Assembly (NCBI RefSeq): GCF_000003195.3
Contig: NC_012870.2
Coordinates: forward strand, 37,912,377 to 37,976,376
Reading direction: 5' to 3'
Origin: Sorghum bicolor
Taxonomy: Eukaryota; Streptophyta; Magnoliopsida; Poales; Poaceae
Length of the DNA stretch: 64,000 bases
Part shown: one piece after another, positions 20,932 through 32,900 of the stretch
Position numbering within the stretch: the stretch's first letter is position 1
How the letters are laid out: the number at the start of each line of letters is the position of its first letter
Program-made: the position numbers and the translations under genes
Notes under the pieces: model-generated
What the model was told of the DNA's origin: nothing
Databases searched by the model: none
The model's input: only the letters and a program-made list of their open reading frames with translations

Positions 20932-22935
20932 CGCCACCCAGTGACAATTCATTGAGGGATGAGTCATTCTTCTCATTCCTAACGACCGTCATTCCTCCTT
21001 TCTTTGGCACTACTTGGACAGGGCTAACCCACTCACTATATGGCATAGGATAAATAATCCCAGCATGATAGAGTTTGAGGACCTCTTTCTTAACAACCTC
21101 TCGCATAGCATTGTTAAGTTTCCGTTGTGGTTCCCTTGAAGGTGTAAAATTGGGATCAATAGGGATACGATGATTGCAGAGAATGGGACTAATGCCCTTG
21201 AGATCTTGGAGAGAGTAGCCAAATGCTGATCTATGCCTTTCAAGAAGAGTGACAAGTTGTTGTGTTTCATAATCGAAAAGCTTGTCACTAATAATTACTG
21301 GAGTTTTTGGGTTGTTGTGCAAAAAGACATATCTAAGGCCAGAAGGAAGAGGTTTTAACTCTATCGAAGGAGGTGAAGGTTGTTCATTTTTGTCTAGCTC
21401 AACGGGTTCTACCAACTCTTCTTCTTCTTGAACAAAGTGTTCATGATTAAAGAATGGTTGGGTCATCTCCCCTTGAGTCAGCATTAGGATCTCCTCAATA
21501 GGATCTGATTCAAGTTTGGGTTCCACAATCGTGTTAATTGATCTAGCAAGAGGAACAACAATAGTAGAATTCCCAACCATGAAGTCTAAATGACCTCGTT
21601 GTGGTTGTTCTTGTAGGAGTTTCATGATTGGTCTGCCAATCAAGAGATAAATCTCCGGTATGTAAAAGATGTGAAAATCTAGACATATTCCAGAGTCCTT
21701 GATTCTAACAGGAACTGCCCTTAATACCCCATGGCTTTCTAGAATTAATCCAGATGGACTTTGTAAAAGTTTTTGAGATGGGGTTATGGACTCATTGGGA
21801 TAAAGAGTGTCAGCTAACTCCTTGGAAATAACATTTATCCCAACATATGGATTATAATGGACCTTCCTAGCGGACTCTCTAATTTGGCACAGAAGAATGG
21901 TTGAAGGAGTGATGATCTGAGCTACCTCAGGAGACAGCTCTGCTTCTGTTAGCCATTCATAACTCAGAATAGCCGAAAGGCTTTTGATGTGTTCTATGTT
22001 AACAGATTCTACTCTTAGAGCGGATTGAGTGGTCCCTGCTAGAGGTCGTGTTTGGATAGGAAAATTTGAGGTGTTTCCATAATCTTCAAAAAGATCTTCC
22101 TTGAATTCAAAGGGATGCTCTAAAGGTGGTGGTTCATCATCCCTTAGTTGGTTTTGCATTCGCTTATCAGGAGGTTTCTCTTCAACCAAATTAATAGATG
22201 GGTCAGGTGGAATTTCTAAGTTGGTTGCAAGTTCCTCATCTTTTGGTTTAGGATCAGGCTCGACTTCTTTTTCTTCTTCTTCATGAAACTCATCATAAAT
22301 GCCTGTGTAAGGGGTATTTTCAAGGATTCTCTCTAGGATAGCTCTCCCCTCATCTATGAGTTTGTGTGTGAATGAGCCTCCTAAAGCAATGTCGAGATGA
22401 AGAGCAGCTTCCTTGTTTAGACCACGATAAAAGTGGTAGTACAGTACATGGTTGGGCAGGGAAAGGTTTGGACCAGAATTGGTAAGGCTTGTGAACCTAG
22501 CCCAAGCTGCTCCTAAAGTTTCCTTCTCTCTTTGTTTGAATGTAAGAATTTTGATTCTAAGGTCAGTGATTCTAAAAAGTGGGAAGAAAGCGAGACAAAA
22601 GTTGTCCCGAAGTTCATCCCAATTTCCATTAACGCCTCCTACAGAATGAGCATACCAATTTTTTGCTCTTCCCAAAAGGGAGAACGGAAATAATTTTCAT
22701 TTAAGGGATTCTTGTGTCATGCCGGAATAGATCGGCAAGAGCACAACTGCTCGAATTCTCTAAGGTGGGTGTATGGATCTTCATCTACTTGCCTAGAGAA
22801 GGGTTGCTCCTGAATCATGGCTATTAGATCAGGGCCGAGGTCGTAGCCATCTGTAACAATTGGACGTGATGATGGTGGTGGCTCTAATAACTCGCCCTTT
22901 GGAGCAAAGAATTTATAGATAGGAGTGAAATCCAT
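20932..22935 (-). pseudogene. gag: Athila gag, protease-like region and RT N-terminus (element 2)
   Basis: Gag starts at 22935 (MDFTPIYKFFAP); a frameshift plus a TGA near 22730-22690 separates the first 70 residues from the rest. The main frame (22675 on) gives the gag core (MGRAKNWY, LRIKILTFKQREKETLGAAWARF, YRGLNKEA), an acidic Pro-rich linker, a retropepsin-like domain (about 21910-21620) with NPYVGINVIS and LLIGRPIMKLL, and the start of RT (RRKLNNAMREVVKKEV-like, SEWVSPVQVVPKKGG). The frame is lost near 20990-20940. The protease-like domain has no D-T/S-G triad where the active site should be. No CCHC knuckle was found. Confidence 0.85.
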
Positions 22936-23032
22936 GTGGTATGGTAAAAATGGTAAGGTGAGAGTGGTATTAAAAAAAGGAAAAGAAAAAGGATACATGG
23001 ACGACTTGGTTCGAAACTAACACAACTACCGT

Positions 23033-23050
23033 TCCCCGGCAACGGCGCCA
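23033..23050 (-). promoter_or_regulatory. Primer binding site of element 2 (18-nt tRNA-Asp match)
   Basis: The plus strand TCCCCGGCAACGGCGCCA is the tRNA-Asp 3' end as I know it, an exact match, so the minus strand is a perfect PBS. It lies 7 nt from the 5' LTR. Confidence 0.92.
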
Positions 23051-23057
23051 GAAAGCT

Positions 23058-24294
23058 TGTTAGGCATTTTAAACGTAAACAGAAAAATCCGCAAGCGTAC
23101 GGATACCGATGTAGCTTTCACCCGGGAGTATTCCAGAGTACCGATTTTTCATAGGGAACGTGAGTGTACTAATTAAGATTCAAGATCGATCAAGGATAAC
23201 TATATAATTATTTTTGGTGAGAAGAGATGAAATTTCCTGAGAGTTCTCTAGTTGATCTAAGAATCAAGAATTACTTCAAAGATTATTTATTTTAGGACAT
23301 CAGAACACTAACCACAGAAAGAGGTGAGAAGGGGGCTAGGAAGCTCTGACTACGGTCCTACAAACACTGATCCAAACAAGGTGGAATACGTCGACCGTTA
23401 GGGCTGTCACTACCCTAGCGCTGCCACAACAATCCGCAGGATTGGGTGCAATTCTAGGTAATTGCAAGACTAAACACCATGTCTAATCTATTAATTACTA
23501 CTCTAGCGTTGCAAAGACTAGAGCACTTGATGTAAGCGAGAATCCAATAAATAACTTGAATGTAAATAAAAGTAATTAAAGAACTCAGGAATTATGAATT
23601 GAAGAACTTGGAGAACGATGAAGAATGAACCAGTTGCTGCAAAAGTACAATGTTGAGGAAGATCTGACAGATCCGACTCCTCCTCCGCTCTCCTCTTCTC
23701 TCTCCCTATTTTCTAGATGACAACTAGAACTAACTAGAACTAGAACTGGATGAACTAAAACTAGAATTAGATGAACTAGAGGGATCTCTCTAATTGGATG
23801 AATAATTGAAACCCTAGCTTTGATTCTGTAGAAGATATATGTTCTCTAGGGGCCAGGGGGCCTGCTTACATAGCCCTTCCAAATGAACCTGGGCCGTCGG
23901 ATCAAACCGACCTTAATCGCATGGTTTTCCTTGATCCTCAAAGCTAGTGGACCACGATCCGCGAGACCTGCCCTAATTGGTCACCAGGGCAGCGCGGACG
24001 CCCAAAGGGGGAGGGCAGGCGCCCTGCCGCCGGGCCCGCTCGGCCTCTCGTTCGTTCCCGTGGCTTCTAGAGTCTTCTAGATGATAGAAAATTGGCGCAC
24101 ACGTTGATATCTCTATGTAAACCCAACGTGTGGGCCTTTCCTCCATATTTCCTGATAACCCCCTGTAGAAATAGACAAACACCAAAACTCGTGGAATTCT
24201 GTCAGCTAAAACCCTAAGTCTGGGTGTTGGTTGCATTTGGATCCTTTTCCATGATTAGTTGACAATTAAATGTGAGCATTAAGGACCGTCAACA
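23058..24294 (-). repeat. 5' LTR of element 2
   Basis: TGTTAGGC...GTCAACA on the plus strand; full length 1237 bp. U5 hairpin at 23087-23104. On the minus strand a weak TATA-like motif falls near 23880-23865, where sister copies read TATATAAGC. Followed by the GGCAG duplication at 24295-24299. Confidence 0.9.
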
Positions 24295-24299
24295 GGCAG
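24295..24299. repeat. Target site duplication of element 2, right copy (GGCAG)
   Basis: Exact copy of 7914-7918, directly after the right LTR terminus. Confidence 0.9.
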
Positions 24300-24489
24300 C
24301 CGCCCATGTGGGTTCTCCTCCTCGACTCAAATTTTGTGGCCAAAATCCATGCTTCAATCCTAAGTAAAGTGAGTGGAACTTTGGTGGACTTGGCCGGTGG
24401 AAAAGAGGAGGGTGAGTGGAGCATGGTAGGTGATGATGTGATTTATGTTAGGTGAAGTCTATAACATGTGGGACCCATGGTGGTGGACC
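24300..24489 (-). other. Segment S, continuation (upstream of its TATA box)
   Basis: This continues the sequence broken at 7918. No ORF. Because S would be transcribed leftwards, this is the promoter-distal part. Its border with element D near 24490 is approximate, placed where similarity to other Athila 3' regions begins. Confidence 0.4.
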
Positions 24490-24777
24490 CCCATGTAAGA
24501 AATATATTATATAAAAATTTAATGCAGAAATTAAAAATGAGAATAAGCTAAGAATAAATATATAAACTAAATCAATCTTTTTTATGCCACCATAATAAAT
24601 ATTTTTAACAGGTTGTTACACACCGAAAAAATTATTTATATGGGGCATAGAATTTTATAATGTAGTACTGTAAAGTAAATATATATAAACTGAAAAAGTA
24701 AGTAGGATAAATACCGAGTTACCTTCTGACGAGGGTTCGAAGTTTAGCGTCCTCTGAACTTGGACCTTCCAAATTAT

Positions 24778-25400
24778 TTATTCCGCTGATGATCCCAGAG
24801 TGGGTGACTCTAGTGATTCTTCTGGCTTGTCTTGATCTACCATCATCACAAAAGAGTTGAGCTCTTGTTTTGGCTTGAATGTGAACTGCGGTTCTTGACC
24901 GTTGATGGTGAATTTGATAGATCCTTTCCCGACATCAATGTGTGCATTGGTGGTGCTCAAAAATGGTCTCCCAAGAATGAGTGACATTCTTGAATCTGGA
25001 CGCATATCCAGTACCACAAAGTCTACTAGCAAGAAGAAGTCTCTTATCTTGACTGGAATATTTTCACCGATGCCCAAAGGATATCAGACTGATTGGTTGG
25101 CCAGCTGAAGACACATTGATGTTGGCTCAAGTGCAGTGTGATTAAGCTTGTAGTAGATAGAAGTGGGCATCACATTAACACTTGCTCCAAGGTCACAGAG
25201 TGCTTGGTTGAAATGTTGATCTCCAATTGTGCATTCGATAGTCGGACATCCTAGATCCTTTTTCTTTTCTGGTAACTTGTTGAGGATGGTCGCACTGCAT
25301 TCTTCTGTGAGCTTGATCACTTCAGTGGATGGCAGTAGTCTCTTCTTGTTGAGAATGTCACTGATGTACTTGGCGTATGTACGGACCTATATGGCATCTA
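24778..25400 (-). pseudogene. Retropepsin-like domain of element D
   Basis: 25320-25084 carries CPTIECTIGDQHFNQ and the active-site motif ALCDLGASVNVMP; 25077-24778 carries VDFVVLDM and LILGRPFLST. One in-frame stop near 25082 separates the halves. DLGA is the usual Athila form of the D-T/S-G triad. Unlike elements 1, I and J there is a single protease domain here, ending in an acidic tail. It would process Gag in virus-like particles if intact. Confidence 0.8.
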
Positions 25401-25499
25401 ACAGAGGTATATTGATGTATAATTTTTGAAGTACCTCCATGAACTTACAAAACTACTCATCTATTTGTTGTGGTCTTCTATTTCGACGAGGAAACGACA

Positions 25500-26868
25500 A
25501 GTAGTTGGTGTCTTGAAAATCTTGTCTCATCTCATGGTCTTGTATCGGTTCTAGTGTTATGTCGTTGGGAATGTTGTTATCTTTTTATATCATTGTTGGA
25601 AGCACTAATGGTATTGCCACTGATCTTTTGGTACCTTTAGGATAGGGATGATCTTTGGTAGAACTCTCTCTTCTTATAGTGATATTCTTTACCTGCTCAG
25701 GGTTAGTGGCAACACGCAATGCAACAACCAACTCTGCTATTCTTGCTTCTATCTTTTTATTATACTCAAGTTGTTCATTAATGGTAGATGAAAAACTATC
25801 CATTTTAATATTTATATCTTCCAAGGTTTTATCATTATTAGCAAGCCTAGCTTTAATGTCTAGATTGATTTTAGATTGCAGCATAACTAACTCTCTTAAG
25901 GAAGGTTGCTTTGTAGAATTACCTAAAGTCATACCTTGGCTATCTTGATGTTGTCTCCAATTTGGTTGTTGTGGAACTTTCCTAATAGCAGAACTTCAAT
26001 TTGATTTAGATATTGCTTCAATCGCCCTCTAGTCTTCCTTGTACTTGGCCCTCTGGTCTAACCAGTGGAGCAAGTCATCCATCTTGGTGGACAGTGCATT
26101 TACTTCTTCAATTGCTTCTTCACCTTTGTCTTGGGACCAGCTTTGATTATCTGATATCTTCTCCATAAGCTCCTTAGCTTTCCCAAGAGTGAGTGATAAG
26201 AATGATCCTTCAGCATTGGCATCTAGGTGCTCACGCGTCTTTTGGTTTAATCCATGATAAAAGCCTTGCATGAGTTACCATTCTTCCATTCCATGATGAG
26301 GACAATCTTGAATGTATCCTTGCAAACGCTCCCATGCTTCTGAAATGGTTTCTATCTTCTACTGTTGGAAGTTGGTAATCTTTCCTCTTAAGGCATTTGT
26401 CTTGCCTACTGGGAAGAATTTTGCTAGAAAGGCCTTGGGACACTTTGCCCATGTGTTGATGTCTTCTTTGTTGGTATAGAACCATTGCTTCGCTCTTCCC
26501 ATTAATGAGAATGGAAAGAGGCAAACTAGTATGATATCTTGATTAACTCTTTCTATGGTGATCGTGTTTCCAATCTCCATGAAGTCCTACGGATGTGTGC
26601 TTGCGTCTTCATTCGACTTTCCACTATATTGGATAGCTTGCACCATGTTAATGAGGCTTCGCTTGAGCTCAAACTCAAGATTTTCTCTTCTTAGTATTGG
26701 ACCAGTGCGGATGTTCTCCACTGTTGGAGCAGAGAACTCCAACAAGGTCTTTTCAGCCATAGCTTCAAATACTAGTGACGAGCTTCCTTCTTGATTGATC
26801 CGATTCAGATAAAGAATTGAGTGAATCAGATTCAATACTGTTATTACCCTATACAAAAATATAAACAT
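25500..26868 (-). pseudogene. gag: Gag of element D (Retrotrans_gag type), several stops
   Basis: The N-terminal block holds KTLLEFSAPTVENIRTGP and FELKRSLINMVQ (26790-26640). Then comes the gag core: LFPFSLMGRAKQWFYT, FFPVGKTNALRGKI and EAWERLQGYI (26530-26310), FYHGLNQKTREHLD (26265), and a coiled-coil-like region (25932-25650, ANNDKTLEDINIKMDSFSS). Stops near 26587, 26357, 26273 and 26030 break the frame. No CCHC knuckle was identified: the segment equivalent to that of element I appears deleted near 26000. Structural capsid protein of the element, by family. Confidence 0.8.
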
Positions 26869-26973
26869 AGAAAAACAAACAGGGGTAAACCTATCAAGTA
26901 GAGGTGACTAGCAAGCTACCAACTCATTTATTAAGTATCTATTTAGGAAAATTTTCTCTAAAAGTTTATTCTT

Positions 26974-26990
26974 TCCCGGCAATGGTGCTA
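26974..26990 (-). promoter_or_regulatory. Degraded primer binding site of element D
   Basis: The plus strand TCCCGGCAATGGTGCTA resembles the tRNA-Asp 3' end with several mismatches, 8 nt from the LTR. Confidence 0.65.
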
Positions 26991-26998
26991 GAAATGCT

Positions 26999-28476
26999 TG
27001 TTGACACTTCTAACACCACTTAAGCTAAGTTGTCATCCCTAGCATGGCGCCAGAAGTGTGGTATGAAAACTATCTACTAATAAAATAAAATATAATATCC
27101 GCAAGCGCACAGATTAAATGCCATTGTAGCATTTCACCGAGAAGTATTCCAGGTATTGTTATTTATATTGAGCTCAAGGGAAAGAACTAAGGACTTAAAC
27201 AATGAGATCAACTTGCAAAACATGACTACTTATGAGTGATTTGGTTGCATAGTCACATATTTGGCAAGAGGGTAAACCATAGATATATGAGATATAAAAT
27301 ATAGAATCCTAGGGAATATAGAGACTAGATTTAGACTACTCAGCTTAATATTAGGCAGATGTCCGATTAGTTCAAGAGAGAAAATCCTATGTATTTCTAA
27401 TGTATCAAGTCATTCATCTACTCTAATGCTACACTATCATATATAGCACAAAAGACTCTTCATTTATGTATAAGGAACATTGCTATGAAAAGCCAAGACA
27501 GAGCTAGACTTCCTATGCAACTGCGATTCTACCTATCCTACCAACGCGGGATGCAATACAAAGGACTCAACGGAACTGTCACTTCCACAATCTACCACGC
27601 TACCTGGCAAATAGGGTGTAATTGCAGATAAACGACATCTAAGCACCATGCTTACATGACATCTATCACTTAACTCTCCCACGAAGAAATCTAAGCACTT
27701 TGCACACATATACATAAACTCATTATCAATCATAACCATATCAAATGTAGAACTAGAATAAACTAAGAACATAATAAACAGGAACATAATGATATTATAA
27801 TAAAGTTAAAAGAGAGATAAAAGATAATACCAATCTCTGATGACGAAGATCTGGAAATTTCGAGCACACGCACTCGACTCTTCCTCTATCTAATCTAACC
27901 TATGTAGAAGATGAAGATTAGGAGTAGCTAATCTATCTCTAATCCCTGGCTCTAATGGCTCCCTCTAATTCTCAGATGAGAATAAAAATATAATTCTATT
28001 TTTCTCTCTCAATTCTGAGCTCTCCTCTAGGGGGGTAGGTTTGTATTTATAGCCCCTAGGAAGCACCACAGCCCTTGGATCAAATCGACATAAATGTGCA
28101 CTTAAGATTGATCCTCAAAGTCAGTGGAGGCAGGATCCGCGAGGCAGAACGTGATTGGTTCTTGCCCCTAGGCGGACACCCCACCCTAGCCTAGGCGGCC
28201 GCCCCTGCCCTATGGCAGGTGGGTCCCAAGTTTCAAGGCACGCCTTCCTAAGTCTTCTAGTGTATTCTAGAGTTGACGTTTGGGTCTTCTCTCTATGTAA
28301 ATCCGACATGTGGACCTCCTTTTGTTATTATTCTGATAACCCCTTATAGAAACAGACAATCACCAAAACTCATGGAAATTGTCAGTAAAAACCCTAAGTC
28401 TATGGTGATGTTCAATTTTTATCCCCTTTCTTCTCCTTAGTTGACATATAATTTTGATGGTTAACAACCGTCAACA
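26999..28476 (-). repeat. 5' LTR of element D
   Basis: TGTTGACAC...GTCAACA on the plus strand, 1478 bp. It carries the U5 hairpin block near 27101-27118 (one arm mutated) and the GTATTCCAGGTATTGTTATTT block. The outer end has an inverted repeat. Diverged from the other Athila LTRs except at these conserved blocks. Confidence 0.78.
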
Positions 28477-29155
28477 AGCACTACTTGTTAAAACATGGGA
28501 TACATCACAACATCGCTACTCCTTACCATCCTTATACAAGTGGTCAAGTAGAGACATAAAACAAACAAATTAAAAATATTCTATAGAAGACAGTAAATGA
28601 GATGGGGAAAGCTTGGAAGGACAAGCTTCATGATGCACTTTGGGCATTTTGAATAGCCTACAAGACACCCATCAGGATGTCACCATATCAGCTTGTCTAT
28701 GGAAAAACTTGTCACTTACCAGGTGAGTTAGAATTCAAGGCTCACTAGGCTATCAAAAGTGGAATATGGACCTAGAAGCAGCTGGAGACAAAAGGAAGAT
28801 GCAACTCTCTAAGTTAGAAGAATGGAGAGAAAAAGCATATCACAATGCCAAGATTTATAAAGAGAGAGTAAAAAGATGGCATGACAAAAGAATCAAGGAG
28901 GAGTTCACTCTAGGTGATAAGGTATTACTTTTTAATTACATGGTGAAGCTTTTTGGGCATGGAAAACTTCAAAGTAAATAGGAAGGACTGTACTAGGTGG
29001 TGGGCTCATCGTCACATGGAGCCATCACACTTTGCAACAACAAAGATATGTTATTCAAGGGTAATGGTCAATGCCTTAATTTATTTTTAGAGCCCAACAA
29101 TAAAATAGAGGAAGTAGACATAATTACCCTTCTTTCTCAATTAGAATAATTGGGC
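28477..29155 (+). pseudogene. C-terminal integrase fragment of an Athila element
   Basis: Plus strand, homologous to 19130-18480 of element 2. It starts within the integrase core (ATPYHPYTSGQVET, catalytic Glu kept but followed by a stop), then [28 protein letters not shown] equivalents, [12 protein letters not shown] and [17 protein letters not shown], ending in an acidic tail near 29150. Several stops and a frameshift near 28750. Its upstream half is not in view; the left neighbour is the LTR end of element D, which presumably inserted here. Orientation is opposite to all other Athila copies except element 1. Confidence 0.85.
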
Positions 29156-29275
29156 CCGACCATTTTATTTTTGAATTATCAGAGAAAATCAACTTTTCTG
29201 AATAAAAAAGTAATTAAATAAGTACACAAAAAAAGTTGAGGCAGAGGGGGCACGAAGGGTGAGCGTGTTGGGAAT

Positions 29276-29955
29276 ATGCCCTAGAGGTAATCATAGAGAT
29301 GATGATATTACGATTGTATCCATGACATATATTATGAGTTCAGTGCATATCCATTATAGACAAACTTGTATTGATTAACAATTATGTGAATTGTTTGTGA
29401 AACTCTTTTACTTGTATGGTTATTCTAAATTTGTCCCTAATCAGAGTTCGTGTGAGGATACACATGAACATTAGATTAGCACATGTATTAGTTGATGACT
29501 TTGTTTCACAAGTCATAGACATAGAGATGTCAAACTAATAATGTGGGCACATGTATGACATGGGGCTGGACTGACCCAACATGAGATGTTCTTATTATCT
29601 CTTTATACATCATGTACGATATGTCCTTAGACTTGAGATTGTCGTATGTTCTCAAGATGTGAAACGACCTACTTAGGGACTATTAAACGCTACTCCGTTA
29701 CAGGGTAGTTATAAAGGTGGTCTTCGGATTTGTCGGTTAACATGCTGTGAGACATAGATGATCAAGATGGAACTTGCCCCTCTCTAGGTGAGAGAGATAT
29801 CACTGGATCACTGAAGTGATTGGATCCACAAATGCATGGTCGTGCTTGGGTTAAGTGTTAACCCACGAGATGAACCAAATATCGTGTGGCAAGGGAATAA
29901 CATGTATATGTATGTAGTGGTTCGTCTGAAATGATCTTTACATATATATAGGAGT
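29276..29955 (+). repeat. 5' part of an Angela/BARE-like Ty1/copia LTR
   Basis: TGTTGGGAATATGCCCTAGA is the characteristic start of Angela/BARE-group LTRs in grasses. The following 650 bp continue the same LTR type with no ORF. It is cut at 29955 by the chromovirus F LTR, and the rest of the LTR is not in the window. Recognition is from general knowledge of the LTR start. Confidence 0.7.
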
Positions 29956-32900
29956 TGTCACGCCAAGTATTGGGCGAGTAGGAGTGTAATAGAACCGCCC
30001 AATTTATAAGAATTCAAGTGAATTAGCAACCACGTGAGTAGTCAAGCCAATGGACTTGAACCCATATAAACCCGGTAATCCGACGATACCTCAAAAGATC
30101 TCGATTCAACCAACATACAACCGAGACCATACATGATCAAGCATGTCCGTCACAGATTACAAGCATTAATCATAGAACATAGTTTTACAACACATCGGAG
30201 TTCAAATAGAGTCATTACAACATAGTTCAATAGCGGAAGCAAAGTAGTTTTGAAACAACATGCACTTAGTTTTAATTACATGCCAGCTTCATGATCAACC
30301 CAACAAAAGCACAACTGGAGGTACGAGAGATGATCTTGCCCGAGATCTATTCATCATCCGCAGCCGGATGGTGATAGTTAGCACAATAGCTGTGATACAC
30401 GACATCATCTGCAACAAGGGTAAATAAAACCCTGAGTACGAGAAGGTACTCAGCTATACTTACCCGCCATAAACCAGAAATAAAGTGACACCAAGGAGTA
30501 TGCAAGGCTAATATTTGTGGACTGGTTGACTCACATTTTACATAAAATGCTTTAATTTTATGTAACTCATTTAACATTTTTAGCAGCAAGTTCATTACTT
30601 AAAGCAGCTATCCACTAGATTAGCACCTGTTCTAAGCATACACTTGAGTATTAAGCATCACAATAAAACCATATCCGGATTATCACATAGCCATCATCAT
30701 TCTCATCATAACCATCAAGTTTATTTAGTGAGTTCTACGTTACCACTGCTCGAGTCAAGTTCTCACTATCCGGGAGAGACGGCGATTCGAATCGATTCCT
30801 ATCCAGCTGGAGGGGTATTCCTAGCACTCACCCAAGCACACCTCATGAGGGAAGCTCGGATCACCTTTAGCACAACTCTGGACCAATTCGCGGGTCCGTA
30901 CGGCGCCGCACCCCCAGGGACCGCCAATCTGCCATGGTCAGGACTCTAACCTGACACCTCAGTCTTACGCCATTGACTCCCCGCACATCCTTGCTACCAA
31001 CTGGGGTGCGCACTTTAACCAGATCGGGGTATCCGGCCGGAGATGCACTCGTAGGCTTTGCGGTCGGAACGACTTATCCGGCCAACTAAGTGTTAGGCAT
31101 GCGTTCAACATGACACGAGGACGTACAGCGTATCGGTCCTTAAACAACACAGATGGGGATAGATTCACACCCAAGACCTCCATGCCTTGTTGCTGCACTA
31201 TCGTCATCCCGCCCGGTCTCAATTTCATTATTAGCACATGGTTATTTCTATGATAGCAAATATAGCCAACCGTGATCAAGTATCCACCTATCTCACGCAG
31301 ATGACAGGAAATCACCCGGCTTCTACTGAGTTAAGCATGGCTAAGCATTATTTCGATCCTGGACTTATTTAGGTGAGATATAAGGTGGACAAGGTAGTCA
31401 TTATGCAGCAAGGGTGTCATATCAACGCCTAACACTTAATGCAACAATACATAACCATAGTAATTGACAGCTGGACATGGTAACAAAATAATATGAGTCT
31501 TATAATGCTCCGGGGCTTGCCTTCGACGTAGGTGGAAGGGCGGCGGTCGGGGCACTCCGGTAGATCCTCTTCCTCCTCAGCTCCTTCTCCTTGAGGTGGC
31601 TCCCTCTGCTGCTCCTCCGGCTCTGGTGGTGCGAACTCCAGGACCGTCACGCCCTTGGGTAACCTATGTATGCATGTCAAGCCGATAAACATAGGGAATG
31701 CACATATGATGCATGATGTCATGATGATAAGCCAAAGGAACATAAAACAGGGTGCAAACATGAGCATAAGCTTCTAATATTAAGAGGATCATGAAACAAC
31801 AAGTAAGTGCATACTTCTTCTCTGGTAGAGAGGCTAACTAGGCAAACTACTCAACCTTAGCTATTCACACTTAGCAACTGGTGTCATGGACAGATTAGCT
31901 AGTCACAAGTTTCAGCTATTACTTAGGTATCAGTTGGCCAAACTAAGCAAGTGGGCACTTTCTGGAAAGCTTGACAAATTGTCTACAATTCATTTTGAGA
32001 CATCCCAGAAAGATTCCCAACTAAAATAGGCCAAAACAGGCAAAGTTTTCCGGCTGCTCTGGAAAATCCAGAGAACAAGCACTTCGTAGCAGCTACTTGC
32101 TACAGTCATAACTTTTAAACTACTCAGTCAAATGTCATAAAATTTGGACACAAGGTAGATAAGTAATTTAGCTACAAGTTTGTTATAGACAAGTTTTCCA
32201 GAAAACTTCATCTTCAAGCAGTTCTTAAACAGTTGCTATCCGCTACACAGAATATGCTCTAGGCAAGACATAATTAGCAAAATAATATTTTAACACATAC
32301 TAAGAATGCAACAATGGTTCAAACCAAAGGCACCAGTAGCTAGATTATGTCTAAGAAACATCATAAAACATCATGGCAAGGTTTAAACTCATTTCTAACA
32401 TCACATTTTCTATTTATTTAATTATTAAGATGATTTAATGAGCATGTAACACAGGTGCTCCACAAATTACCATCAAATTACGGCAAGCTACCTAGGCTAT
32501 CACAAGGTTACTGTAAAAGTTTCATGGCTCTTGCACATGCAGATTGTGAGGTACAAAAAGGACAAGCCACTCATGGCATTAGAGGCATAAATGTGAAACC
32601 CTATAAAAAAGTGTCAAACAACAGATTTCAGATTTTTCTTAGCTATGTTTACACATGATTACAGCACTCAGCAAGTTTCACCTTAAAATGAGTTATAGTC
32701 TATTTACTAAAAATACCACAAAAACTCCTATTTAAACAAGAAATAAATATAGCTTCACCAACATACATCCAAAAATCATAATAAATTTATCAGAGCCTAT
32801 TTATGTCATAATTAACACTCTCCTAAATTTTTATGGCCAGAAGACTCACAGATCTCAAGATATAATTATCTTCTATTTAACTAAGATTAAATCATAACTA

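Larger units (their letters stand above)
7919..24294 (-). mobile_element. Element 2: Athila-lineage gag-pol retrotransposon, interrupted by element 1
   Basis: Minus-strand Ty3/gypsy element bounded by GGCAG duplications. Its left (3') LTR is 7919-9397 plus 16975-17250, split by element 1. The PPT follows at 17251. The internal part carries gag, a protease-like region, reverse transcriptase, RNase H and integrase in gypsy order, then the PBS at 23033-23050 and the 5' LTR at 23058-24294. The coding region is decayed by stops and frameshifts, and the integrase has lost its catalytic Glu, so it is not autonomous now. This is the only copy in the window of the Athila group with a complete pol order. 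Confidence 0.9.
24490..28476 (-). mobile_element. Element D: Athila-type gag-protease element, 3' end truncated
   Basis: Minus orientation, with a right 5' LTR at 26999-28476, a degraded PBS at 26974-26990, gag and protease pseudogenes, and part of the 3' non-coding region (to about 24490). The 3' LTR is missing, so the insertion boundary on the left has been lost by deletion or later rearrangement. No pol domains. The right end abuts an integrase fragment on the opposite strand. Confidence 0.75.

Noticed and set aside
23033..23050. Exact tRNA-Asp 3' end sequences (also at 6134, 10682, 60061, 61918) as possible tRNA genes
   Set aside because: Only the last 17-18 nt are present, each a few bases from an LTR; these are primer binding sites, with no cloverleaf upstream.
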